A stretch of DNA of 64,000 bases, taken from NCBI RefSeq assembly GCF_031880315.1, contig NZ_CP134771.1, positions 3,220,001 to 3,284,000 of the forward strand, written 5' to 3'. Positions 28,388 to 36,729 of the stretch are shown here, in pieces. This DNA comes from Pseudomonas baltica (GTDB lineage: Bacteria > Pseudomonadota > Gammaproteobacteria > Pseudomonadales > Pseudomonadaceae). The translations under genes and the position numbers were made by a program. Below the pieces are notes generated by a model, which was not told the DNA's origin, made no database searches, and was given only the letters and a program-made list of their open reading frames with translations. The first letter of the stretch is position 1. The number at the start of each line of letters is the position of its first letter.

Positions 28388-29619
28388 GACAGGGTGCTCC
28401 TCGGTTGCAGGCTGGCCAGGTCGCCGGCCAGAGGTATGGGCGGTGCGGGGGGCTGCAGGGCTTCGCCGGACACGCAGCCCGCTCCCACACGGGCCGTGGA
28501 GAAACGACGAACGTCGAAGGGCGCGATCGAGGTGGTGGTCTGGCCAGTGCTCATCAACTCGGCCATCACGTCCCCCACCGCAGGGCCGAGCTGAAAGCCA
28601 TGGCCGCAGAAGCCAAACGCATAGAACAGGCCATCGACCTTGCCGCTGGGGCTGATGACCGGCAACGAATCCGGCGTGTAGCTTTCGATGCCACTCCAGA
28701 CCCGAATGATGTTGAGGTTCACCGCCCCGGGCAGCAGCCTGCGCATCTGTTCGATCTGATTGATGGTGCTGCGCGGCTCGACCAGGGCGCGGCGATTGAG
28801 CATGTCGGGGCGGCTGCGATAGCCCCCACCGATGACAATGTTGCCGCGGGCGATCTGGCGAAAATAGATCACTTCTTCGGGGATTCGGGTGTACACGCCG
28901 ATGACCGTCGGCAATGAATAGGGCACCGGTTCCGTCACCGCCATCTGCGGCCCGTGGGTTTCCAGCGGTACCGGCTCATCGAACTGCTGGGACAGCTTTG
29001 CGCCCCAGGCACCGGCGGTGATCAACAGTTGCTCGGCGATGAACACCTGCCCATCGGTGGTGGTGACGTGGAACTGGCCGCCGACTTTCTGCACCTCGGC
29101 CACTTCGGTACGTTCCTCGACCCGAGCACCGGCACGAACGGCGGCGCGGGCAAAGGCTGGTGCGGCCAGACGCGGGTTGGCGTGGCCATCGTGGGGAGCA
29201 TAAGAGCCGCCTTTGACCTCTGGCCCCAGGAATGGAAAACGCTCATGCAGGGCCTTGCCGGCAATCACCTCGAGGTCCAGCTCGCGCGCTTCGGGGGCTG
29301 CGGCATAGGCATGCAATTCTTCAATGTGGGCCTCGTCGTAACACACCCGCATATGGCCGCTGGGGAGAAACTCCAGGTCTTCACCGATCAGCTCCGGCAG
29401 GCGCTTCCACAAGGCCAGCGAACGATTGGCAAGGTCGAGCTGGCCCAGGTGCCGGCCTTGGCGCCTGACGTTGCCGAAGTTCACGCCGCTGGCGTATTGG
29501 CCGATCTGATCGCGCTCCAGCAAGATCACGGAGCGCCCGCGCTGACGCAGAAAAAACGCCGACGCCGCGCCCATGAAGCCGCCGCCGACAATCAACACAT
29601 CACTTTTTTGCGGGCTCAT
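28384..29619 (-). CDS. FAD-dependent oxidase subunit (HcnC/opine-oxidase-B-like)
   Basis: A 411-residue DAO-type flavoprotein. It has the N-terminal dinucleotide motif DVLIVGGGFMGAASAFFL, an IGQYASGVNFGNVR flavin segment, and the C-terminal DSLPVISPSGKVDGLFYAFG and GHGFQLGPAVGDVMAEL. It resembles HcnC and opine/octopine oxidase subunit B, which form a complex with an HcnB-like and a small Fe-S subunit. GAGGAGGT lies just before ATG 29619, which overlaps the upstream stop by ATGA. Oddity: the last 37 residues are encoded by REP-like DNA and lack family character. Confidence 0.88.
   Translation of the reverse strand: MSPQKSDVLIVGGGFMGAASAFFLRQRGRSVILLERDQIGQYASGVNFGNVRRQGRHLGQLDLANRSLALWKRLPELIGEDLEFLPSGHMRVCYDEAHIEELHAYAAAPEARELDLEVIAGKALHERFPFLGPEVKGGSYAPHDGHANPRLAAPAFARAAVRAGARVEERTEVAEVQKVGGQFHVTTTDGQVFIAEQLLITAGAWGAKLSQQFDEPVPLETHGPQMAVTEPVPYSLPTVIGVYTRIPEEVIYFRQIARGNIVIGGGYRSRPDMLNRRALVEPRSTINQIEQMRRLLPGAVNLNIIRVWSGIESYTPDSLPVISPSGKVDGLFYAFGFCGHGFQLGPAVGDVMAELMSTGQTTTSIAPFDVRRFSTARVGAGCVSGEALQPPAPPIPLAGDLASLQPRSTLS
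28459..28495. repeat. REP-like element inside an oxidase reading frame
   Basis: The stretch CTTCGCCGGA plus CACGCAGCCCGCTCCCACAC followed by GGGCC has the same composition as the intergenic REPs of this window. Here it lies within codons for the tail of the FAD oxidase subunit. Confidence 0.6.
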
Positions 29620-30992
29620 GACACCTCCTCTTCGATGCGCATCGACAGCGGCTTGACCGGTGCCTGGCCACGCTGGCGGCCGACCGATTCGACGGCCACA
29701 CCGGCCTCGGCGGCGATGATTTCCGCCCCACCCTGCGCGCAGTAACGGCCTTGGCAACGGCCCATGCCCACCCGGCTGAAGGCCTTGGCGCGATTCACTT
29801 CGCACGCGCCCTTTTCGCGCACCACGCCGCGCAGCTCACCGGCGGTGATCATCTCGCAGCGACAAACGATCGCGTCATCAGGCAACGCCTTGGCCTGCGC
29901 CTGGGGCCAGGGGAAGGCTTCAGCCAGCCCCACTCGGAAACGCTCCATCACCGCCAGCGACTGACTGCAGGCTTGCCGGGCGGTGGCGTCCACCGGCTGC
30001 TGCAAATCGTGCAACAGCGCCATCGCCGCCAGCCGTCCGGCCTGTTCGGCGGCATCGGCGCCGCGAATCCTGGCACCGTCGCCGGCCGCATAAACGCCGC
30101 TCACCGAGGTCCGCCCTTCGTCATCGACCGCCAGCAACCACTGCCCTGACACGTCATCGAAACGCAGATCGCAGCCCGCCAGATCGGCCAGCTGGGTTTC
30201 CGGGCGCAAGTGATATCCCAGGGCCACGGCGTCGCAGTCCAGCTGCACCTCGCGGCCGTCGGCCGTCTTGAACCGCACGCCGCTGACCCCGGTGCGAGCG
30301 TCGCCCAGCACCTGTTGCGGCGCCACACCCAAGTGCACCGGCACCTTGCCCCGGTACAAGCGCGCCAGCAGCCGGGCACCTTCGAGCAGCACGGTTGGAC
30401 GCGCCAGCAGCTTGGGCAACGCCTTGATGCGCTTGCTCAGCGGCGAGGTATCGAGCACCGCCGCCACCTGTGCGCCGGCCTTGAGGTACTGGCTGGCGAC
30501 CAGATACAACAGCGGCCCGCTGCCCATGAACACCACGTTGTGGCCGATGGACACCGACTGCGCCTTGAGCGCGATCTGCGCCCCGCCGAGGCTGTAGGTG
30601 CCCGCCAGTTGCCAGCCCGGCAGCGGCATCAGCCGGTCAGTCGCGCCGGTGCATAAAATCAGCGCGTCATACTCGATGACCGAATGCCGGCCCTGGCTCT
30701 GGCAATGCAACTGCCCCGGCGTGAGGTTCCACACCAGGGTGTCCGGCCGATAATCGATGCGGTCGCGCAGGCGGTCGAAACTCTGATGCAGCGCCTCGGC
30801 CTTGGCTGCCTCGCTGCCATACAACGCCTGGTAATCGCGGGTGAAGCCCTCGGGCTGACGACGATAGATCTGCCCGCCATCGCGGCGATTTTCGTCCACC
30901 ACGATGGGCGTGATACCGGCCGCCAGCAGGGTTTCGGCGCAGCGTGTGCCGGCCGGCCCTGCGCCGACGATGACTACCCGTGCAGTGGCCAT
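29616..30992 (-). CDS. FAD/NAD-binding oxidase subunit with BFD-like [2Fe-2S] domain (HcnB/opine-oxidase-A-like)
   Basis: A 458-residue flavoprotein. It has N-terminal VVIVGAGPAGTRCAETL, a middle NAD-type motif NVVFMGSGPLLYLVA, and SGVYAAGDGARIRG. The C-terminal Cys cluster CRCEMITAGEL ... GRCQGRYCAQGG is typical of a BFD-like 2Fe-2S domain. It corresponds to the HcnB/OoxA subunit of membrane-associated oxidases that oxidise glycine or opines. It overlaps the Fe-S subunit upstream by 19 nt and the FAD subunit downstream by ATGA. It is expected to pass electrons from substrate toward the respiratory chain. Confidence 0.88.
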   Translation of the reverse strand: MATARVVIVGAGPAGTRCAETLLAAGITPIVVDENRRDGGQIYRRQPEGFTRDYQALYGSEAAKAEALHQSFDRLRDRIDYRPDTLVWNLTPGQLHCQSQGRHSVIEYDALILCTGATDRLMPLPGWQLAGTYSLGGAQIALKAQSVSIGHNVVFMGSGPLLYLVASQYLKAGAQVAAVLDTSPLSKRIKALPKLLARPTVLLEGARLLARLYRGKVPVHLGVAPQQVLGDARTGVSGVRFKTADGREVQLDCDAVALGYHLRPETQLADLAGCDLRFDDVSGQWLLAVDDEGRTSVSGVYAAGDGARIRGADAAEQAGRLAAMALLHDLQQPVDATARQACSQSLAVMERFRVGLAEAFPWPQAQAKALPDDAIVCRCEMITAGELRGVVREKGACEVNRAKAFSRVGMGRCQGRYCAQGGAEIIAAEAGVAVESVGRQRGQAPVKPLSMRIEEEVS

Positions 30993-31282
30993 ACCGCCTC
31001 CGGTTGCGTGGTGATGATGTCTTGCCCTTCGCGGACTTCGTTGGAGCAGGCACGCAAGCGTTCACCGCTGCGGGTCCAGACCCAGCAGTCCTGGCAGGCG
31101 CCCATCAGGCAGAAACCGGCGCGGCGCCCGGAATCGAACTCCGACTCGCGCAGCGCGACGCCCTGGGTCAGGAGTGCGACCATCAGCGTGTCGCCCTGCA
31201 ACGCCTCGATGGGCATGCCATCGACCAGCAGGCTGACGGTGGCGCGGTCGCGCTCGCCGAGTCTTGCGAATCGCCCTTTCAT
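30974..31282 (-). CDS. Small [2Fe-2S] subunit of the oxidase (HcnA/opine-oxidase-C-like)
   Basis: A 102-residue ferredoxin-like protein. Cysteines are spaced C-x4-C-x2-C (FCLMGACQDC) with a fourth in ERLRACSNEV, matching the small Fe-S subunit of HcnABC-type oxidases. The ATG at 31282 overlaps the stop of the ABC ATPase by ATGA. That transporter-to-oxidase link is unusual and suggests matched production. The start is chosen on this overlap and on family length. Confidence 0.88.
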   Translation of the reverse strand: MKGRFARLGERDRATVSLLVDGMPIEALQGDTLMVALLTQGVALRESEFDSGRRAGFCLMGACQDCWVWTRSGERLRACSNEVREGQDIITTQPEAVWPLHG

Positions 31283-33120
31283 GCGTAGGCTCCCACGATC
31301 ATGCTGTTCAAAGGTTCTTGTGTGTCCTGCAGTTCGACGCTGTCGCGGTGGCAGAGGATTTCGCTGCCGCCCTCGATCACCCGGCGGCCGGGTGCGGTCT
31401 TGTTGCACAGGCCGTCGATGCGCTGCGGGCAGCGATTGAGGAAGGTGCACAGCTCGGGCACGTTGGCCGGCGCGCCTATGCTCGGCAACGGACCGCACTG
31501 GGTACCGCAGTGCTCCAGCCAGCCCTGGCGCAGCTCGGGCACCGAATGCACCAGCAGATCGGTGTAAGGATGGAACGGCGGGCGACTGAACGCTTCGCGG
31601 CGGCCCTGTTCGACCTTGTGGCCGCTGTACATCACCATGATGTCATCGCACAGCGCACGCACCGTAGAGATATCGTGACTGATGAACAGATAGGACACCC
31701 CCAGCTCGCGGCGCAGATCGCGCAACAGCTCGAGGATCGCGGCACCGACCACGGTGTCGAGGGCCGAGGTGACCTCGTCGCACAGGATCAGGTCCGGCTT
31801 GGCCGCCAGCGCCCGGGCCAGGTTGATGCGCTGCTTCTGACCGCCGGACAGCTCGTTGGGGCGGCGCTCGGCGATGTCCCGCGGCAAGCGCACCAGGTCG
31901 AGCAATTCATCGATGCGCTGGCGCAACGGCGCACCCTTGAGGCCGAAATACATCTTCAACGGCCGCGACAGAATGGTGCTGATGCTGTGCATCGGGTTGA
32001 GCGCGGTATCGGCGTTCTGGAACACCATCTGGATGCGCCGGAACTGATCGTCAGTGCGCCCGGCCAGGGTGCCCGACAGCGGCGCGCCGTCAAACGCCAA
32101 CTGGCCGCGGGCCGGGCTGAGCAAACCGGCGACCACCCGCGCCAAGGTCGATTTACCAGAGCCCGACTCGCCGATCACACCGATGGCCTGACCACGGTGG
32201 ATGGTCAGGTCGATGTCTTCGAGTACGCGGATCATTGGCATGCCTTGCAGGTCAGCCTTGCCGTAGCCTGCGGTCATGCCCTTGATGGTCAGCAACGGCC
32301 GGTCCTGGGGCCTTTCGCTACCGGGCGACAGCACCGCATCCGGGCGCGCCGCCGCCAGCAGGCTGCGGGTGTATGGCTCGGCGGGCGCCTTGAGCAGCGC
32401 TGCGGTGGAGCTCTGCTCGACAATCCGGCCACCGTTGAGCACTACAATCTGGTCGGCCATCTGCGCCACTACGGCTAGGTCGTGGGACACGTACACCGCC
32501 GTGGCGCCACGCTCGCGCACCACGCGCTTGAACGCCAGCAGCACGTCGATCTGAGTGGTCACGTCCAACGCCGTGGTGGGTTCATCGAGCACCACCAGCA
32601 GCGGATCGCTGATCAGCGCCATGGCCGCCATGACGCGCTGCAATTGCCCACCCGAGACCTGGTGCGGATAGCGCTGGCCGATCCCCTCGGGGTTGGGCAG
32701 GGCCAGGTCGCGGAACAAGCCGATGGCTTTGGCCTGCAACTGGTCGCGAGAGCCCAGGCCGTGGATCAGCGCGCCCTCGATCACTTGATCGATGAGCTTC
32801 TTGGCCGGATTGAACGCCGCCGCCGCGCTTTGCGCGATATACGACACGCGATTGCCGCGCAGACGCTGCAGGGTGCTTTCGCCCAGGCCGAGCATGTTGT
32901 GTTCGCCTACCTGCACCACGCCGCCGGCCAGCCGACAGCCGCGCCGCGCATACCCCAGCAGCGCCAAGGCGATGGTGGTTTTGCCGGAACCGGACTCGCC
33001 GATCAGCGCCAGCACCTCGCCCTGCTCCAGGGCGAAGCTGACGCCCTTGACGATCTCGACCTCGCCGCGTTCGCCACTGGCGACCACGCGCAGGTCTTGC
33101 ACTCGGATCAGTTCAGTCAT
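31279..33120 (-). CDS. Peptide/opine-type ABC transporter double ATPase (DppD-DppF fusion)
   Basis: A 613-residue protein with two ABC domains in tandem. Domain 1 (about 1-260) has GESGSGKTT, VSGGQLQR and LVVLDEPTTALD. Domain 2 (about 290-540) has GESGSGKST, LSGGQKQR and LILCDEVTSALD. A C-terminal Cys-rich oligopeptide-permease tail (CTFLNRCPQRIDGLCNKTAP) follows. It powers the importer formed with the two permeases and the Tat-type binding protein. ATG 33120 has AGGA 7 nt upstream and lies 1 nt after the permease stop. Confidence 0.92.
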   Translation of the reverse strand: MTELIRVQDLRVVASGERGEVEIVKGVSFALEQGEVLALIGESGSGKTTIALALLGYARRGCRLAGGVVQVGEHNMLGLGESTLQRLRGNRVSYIAQSAAAAFNPAKKLIDQVIEGALIHGLGSRDQLQAKAIGLFRDLALPNPEGIGQRYPHQVSGGQLQRVMAAMALISDPLLVVLDEPTTALDVTTQIDVLLAFKRVVRERGATAVYVSHDLAVVAQMADQIVVLNGGRIVEQSSTAALLKAPAEPYTRSLLAAARPDAVLSPGSERPQDRPLLTIKGMTAGYGKADLQGMPMIRVLEDIDLTIHRGQAIGVIGESGSGKSTLARVVAGLLSPARGQLAFDGAPLSGTLAGRTDDQFRRIQMVFQNADTALNPMHSISTILSRPLKMYFGLKGAPLRQRIDELLDLVRLPRDIAERRPNELSGGQKQRINLARALAAKPDLILCDEVTSALDTVVGAAILELLRDLRRELGVSYLFISHDISTVRALCDDIMVMYSGHKVEQGRREAFSRPPFHPYTDLLVHSVPELRQGWLEHCGTQCGPLPSIGAPANVPELCTFLNRCPQRIDGLCNKTAPGRRVIEGGSEILCHRDSVELQDTQEPLNSMIVGAYA

Positions 33121-33121
33121 G

Positions 33122-34006
33122 TCAGTGTCCTGCACTACGGCGGCTGCAGCGCGACGAGATGCGGTCGATGAACAGGTTGACGCCAATCGTCAGGGTGCCG
33201 ATGGCCAGTGCCGGGATCACCAACGCCGGCGCGCCCTGATTGAGGCCGCCGATGTTTTCGCGCACCAGCGAGCCCAGGTCGGCATCGGGCGGTTGCACGC
33301 CCAAGCCCAGAAAGCTCATGCCGCTGAGCAACAGCACGATAAAGCCGAAGCGCAGGCCCAGGTCGGTGAGGACCGGGTTGAGCATGTTCGGCAGGATCTC
33401 CACACAGGCAATGTACAAGCGCCGCTCGCCACGGGTGCGGGCCACCTGAACGTACTCCAGCGCCTCGATATTGACCGCCAGGCTGCGGGCGATGCGAAAG
33501 GCGCCAGGGCAGAAACTCAACACCGCCGTGCAGATCAGCAAAAGCACCGAAGAGCCGAATGCCGACACCATGATCAGCGCCAGCATCTTGCTGGGGATCG
33601 AGATAAAGGCGTCCATCAACCGGCTGATGATTTCGTCCAGCCATTTAGGCGCGACCACCGACAGCAACGCGCAAATGGTCCCAAGGCCGCTGGCAAGCAC
33701 GGCCGAGATCAAGGCCAGGCCGACCGTGAAGCGCGCCCCCACCAACACCCGGCTGAGCATGTCGCGCCCCAGGTAATCGGTGCCGAAGGGATGCGCGCGG
33801 CTGAGCACATCGAAGATGGTGTCCGACACCACTTCGCCCACCGGGTGCGGGGCCAGCCAGGGGCCGAAGATCGCCACCAGCAGCCAGCCCAGGCACACCA
33901 ACGCACCGACCAGCCCCAGCCACGAGGGGCTGCGCGCCACTTTGCCGGTGGCCAGGTCTGGGGTGCCAGGGCCACCTGACGTCGATTTCACAATGACTTC
34001 GTTCAT
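33122..34006 (-). CDS. ABC transporter permease (DppC-like)
   Basis: A 294-residue inner-membrane permease. The N-terminal cytoplasmic tail precedes a first helix (about 30-50), then the periplasmic loop HPFGTDYLGRDMLSRVL and five further helices. The EAA-type loop (VEALEYVQVARTRGERRLY ... ILPNM) contacts the ATPase. DppC family. ATG 34006 overlaps the DppB-like stop by ATGA; a longer start at 34042 is unlikely. Confidence 0.92.
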   Translation of the reverse strand: MNEVIVKSTSGGPGTPDLATGKVARSPSWLGLVGALVCLGWLLVAIFGPWLAPHPVGEVVSDTIFDVLSRAHPFGTDYLGRDMLSRVLVGARFTVGLALISAVLASGLGTICALLSVVAPKWLDEIISRLMDAFISIPSKMLALIMVSAFGSSVLLLICTAVLSFCPGAFRIARSLAVNIEALEYVQVARTRGERRLYIACVEILPNMLNPVLTDLGLRFGFIVLLLSGMSFLGLGVQPPDADLGSLVRENIGGLNQGAPALVIPALAIGTLTIGVNLFIDRISSRCSRRSAGH

Positions 34007-34959
34007 TGGGTTCTCAGCCTCGGGTTGGACAAAATCGCGCACAGGTCGGCCAGCAGCACCAACCCCAGGTACGCCGTGCAGAACAACATGGTGCAGGCCT
34101 GAACCAGCGCCATGTCGCGGTTGGTGACCGCGTCGACCATCAGGCTGGCGATGCCGGGGTAGTTGAAAATGGTCTCGACGATCACCACCCCGCCCAGCAG
34201 GTACGACAGGCTCAGCGCCACCGCATTGGCAATCGGGCCGATGGCATTGGGCAAGGCATGGCGCAACACGATGCGGATGGGGCCGACGCCCTTGAGGCGC
34301 GCCATTTCAACGTAGGGGCTGTCCAGCTGATCGATGACCGCTGCACGGGTCATGCGCGCCATTTGCGCGACGATCACAAAGCACAGGGTCATCACCGGCA
34401 GGGCGTAGGTGCGCATGAACTGCCACGGCGAGGTGATCTCGCTGGCGTAGGACAACGCCGACAACCAACCCAGGTTGACCGCGAACACCAGCACCGCCAG
34501 CGTCGCCACCAGAAACTCCGGCACCGCCACCAGCGCCAGGGTGACGAAGCTCAAAAAGCTGTCGATGCGGCCGCCGCGGCCCATGGCCGAACCGATGCCC
34601 AGGGTCAGCGCCACCGGCACCGAAACCACCGCGGTGACCGCCGCCAGCATCAGGGTATTGGGGACGCGCCCGGCCATCAGTTCACTGACGGGCGTGGAGC
34701 TCGACACGGACAGCCCCAGGTCGCCACTCAGCAACCCCATCAGCCAATGCAGGTAACGCACCACACCGGGCTGATCCAACCCGAGCTTGAGCCGCAGCGC
34801 GGCCACCTGCTCCGGTGTCGCGAACTGCCCCAGGGACTGTTGCGCCGCGTCCCCAGGCAATACCGCAGTGATGGCGAACACCACCATCGACACGATCAAC
34901 AACGTCACGATTGCGGCGCCGAAGCGCCTGCCGATCAGCCACAGCGTGTTGCTATTCAT
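34003..34959 (-). CDS. ABC transporter permease (DppB-like)
   Basis: A 318-residue permease with N-terminal helix (about 10-30), AITAVLPGDAAQQSLG periplasmic start, and the EAA loop YVEMARLKGVGPIRIVLRHALPNAIGP. It is the partner of the DppC-like subunit. The substrate-binding protein stops 33 nt before its ATG. Together they form a dipeptide/opine-class importer. Confidence 0.92.
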   Translation of the reverse strand: MNSNTLWLIGRRFGAAIVTLLIVSMVVFAITAVLPGDAAQQSLGQFATPEQVAALRLKLGLDQPGVVRYLHWLMGLLSGDLGLSVSSSTPVSELMAGRVPNTLMLAAVTAVVSVPVALTLGIGSAMGRGGRIDSFLSFVTLALVAVPEFLVATLAVLVFAVNLGWLSALSYASEITSPWQFMRTYALPVMTLCFVIVAQMARMTRAAVIDQLDSPYVEMARLKGVGPIRIVLRHALPNAIGPIANAVALSLSYLLGGVVIVETIFNYPGIASLMVDAVTNRDMALVQACTMLFCTAYLGLVLLADLCAILSNPRLRTQ

Positions 34960-34992
34960 GAGCTTGCCCTCCGCGTCGGTTCACCGCTGCAA

Positions 34993-36630
34993 TTACGCGT
35001 CCAGCCACACCTGCTCGCTGAACATGTAGCCCATGAAGCCGCCCAGCGGATTGCTACTGTAGCCCTTGATGCGCTGGTCGACGCCATCGATGTTGCTGAT
35101 GAACACCGGGATGCCGATGCCGCAGTTGTCGCTGACCAGTGTCTGCATGTCGGCGTACATCCTGGTGCGCTTGGCATCGTCGGTTTCACCGCGGGCGAGC
35201 ATCAGCAACTGGTCGAACTGGTCGTTTTTCCAACCCGACTCGTTCCACGGCGCAGAGGACTGGAAAAACTGCGAAAAGATCACATCAGCGTTCGGGCGCG
35301 GGTTGATGTTGCCGAAGCTGAGCGGGTGCTTCATCCAGTGGTTGGACCAATACCCATCGCTCGGCACGCGATTCACGTTGAGGGTCAGGCCCGCCGCCTT
35401 GGCCGACTGCTGGAGCAGCACAGCGATGTCGACCGAGCCCGTGGCGGCCGGCGAACAGACCAGCGGCATGGTGATGCTTTCCATGCCAGCCTTTTTCAGC
35501 AGGAATTTGGCTTTGTCCGGGTCGTAGGGGCGCTGGGGCAAATCGGCGTTGTGGTAGCGCGAGCCTGGGGCGATCGGGTGATCGTTGCCGACCACCGCGT
35601 AGCCTCGGAACACCGCGGATTTGACCTGCTCGCGGTCCAGCAGGTACTTCATGGCCTGGGTGAAATCGGCGTTCTGGCCAGGCATCTGGTCCTGGCGAAT
35701 GATCAGGTCGGTGTAGTTGCCCGATGGCGCATCGACCACGCGGTGTTTGGCGCTGGCCGCGATGCGCTGGGTGGAGCGCGGGTTGACCTCGTTGATCATG
35801 TGCACGTCGCCCGAGAGCAGGGCGTTGACCCGCGACGGCTCATCGGCGATGGCGATGAATTCGATCTCGTCCAGATACGGCAGGCCGGGCTTCCAGTAGT
35901 TGGGGTTGCGCACACTGATGGAACGCACGCCCGGCTTGAACTCCTTGACCTTGAACGGCCCGGTGCCGATGCCCTGGCTGAAATCGCTGGTGCCCTCGGG
36001 CACGATCAGCAGGTGCGACACCGCGAGGATCGACGGCAACTCGGCATTGGGTGCGCTCAGGGTGATCTGCACTTCCAGCGGGCCGGTGGCCTTGACGTCG
36101 GTAATCTGCGCCATCAGCGGCAGGACCTTGGAGCCGGTGGCCGGGTCTTTGTGGCGGGTTAGCGAGAACACCACGTCAGCGGCGCTCAGGGCCTTGCCGT
36201 TATGGAAGGTGACGTCCTTGCGCAGGGTGATGATCCACACCGTGGCGTCGGTATTGTCGATGCGCTCGGCCAGTTCCAGTTGCGGCACCAGATGACTGTC
36301 GAACCGCGTCAGGCCGTTGTAGAACATGAAGTGGCGCACGTAGTCGGTCGACAGCGCGCCCTTGGCCGGGTCCAGCGTGTCGGCAGTGGAACTGGACATC
36401 CCGGCCACCCGGATACGCCCACCGGGTTTGCCCTTGACTGGCGTGGCCGACTCGTCGGCGAATACGTTGCCTGCGGCGCCGAACAGGCTGCCGGCGCCCG
36501 CTGCCGCGACACCGGCGACACCCAGCATACGCAACGCATCGCGTCGCGACATGCCGCGATTGAGGCCTTCGAAGACGCGCAGGCTGTGTTCGCCGCTGAT
36601 CAGTGGGGAGTCGACTTTGTTGTCAGTCAT
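34993..36630 (-). CDS. Periplasmic substrate-binding protein, peptide/opine class (Tat-exported)
   Basis: A 545-residue SBP_bac_5 protein. A twin-arginine signal (MSRRDALRMLGVAGVAAAGA, residues about 27-46) ends near FADESA, so it is probably folded in the cytoplasm before export, perhaps with cofactor or ligand. The mature part shows the DppA-like architecture (GGRIRVAGMSSSTADTLDPA, FHNGKALSAADVVFSL, GTGPFKVKEFKPG). It sits between the PuuB-like oxidase (99 nt) and the permeases. Confidence 0.92.
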   Translation of the reverse strand: MTDNKVDSPLISGEHSLRVFEGLNRGMSRRDALRMLGVAGVAAAGAGSLFGAAGNVFADESATPVKGKPGGRIRVAGMSSSTADTLDPAKGALSTDYVRHFMFYNGLTRFDSHLVPQLELAERIDNTDATVWIITLRKDVTFHNGKALSAADVVFSLTRHKDPATGSKVLPLMAQITDVKATGPLEVQITLSAPNAELPSILAVSHLLIVPEGTSDFSQGIGTGPFKVKEFKPGVRSISVRNPNYWKPGLPYLDEIEFIAIADEPSRVNALLSGDVHMINEVNPRSTQRIAASAKHRVVDAPSGNYTDLIIRQDQMPGQNADFTQAMKYLLDREQVKSAVFRGYAVVGNDHPIAPGSRYHNADLPQRPYDPDKAKFLLKKAGMESITMPLVCSPAATGSVDIAVLLQQSAKAAGLTLNVNRVPSDGYWSNHWMKHPLSFGNINPRPNADVIFSQFFQSSAPWNESGWKNDQFDQLLMLARGETDDAKRTRMYADMQTLVSDNCGIGIPVFISNIDGVDQRIKGYSSNPLGGFMGYMFSEQVWLDA

Positions 36631-36729
36631 ATCAGTTCTACCTGTCGAAAATGGGGTTGTCCGAGTGGCTCTCGGTTGACCGGAGCGTCCGTGAAACGCA
36701 AACGACGACGGTGAAGCAACAAACAGGGA

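Noticed and set aside
28384..31282. A hydrogen cyanide synthase operon (hcnABC)
   Set aside because: The three subunits resemble HcnABC, but they are coupled to a peptide-type importer and a deacylase rather than standing as hcnABC, and the opine-oxidase relatives fit this setting better.
34006..36162. A 718-codon open frame on the plus strand
   Set aside because: Antisense to the permease and binding-protein genes; His/Gln-rich translation with no domain.
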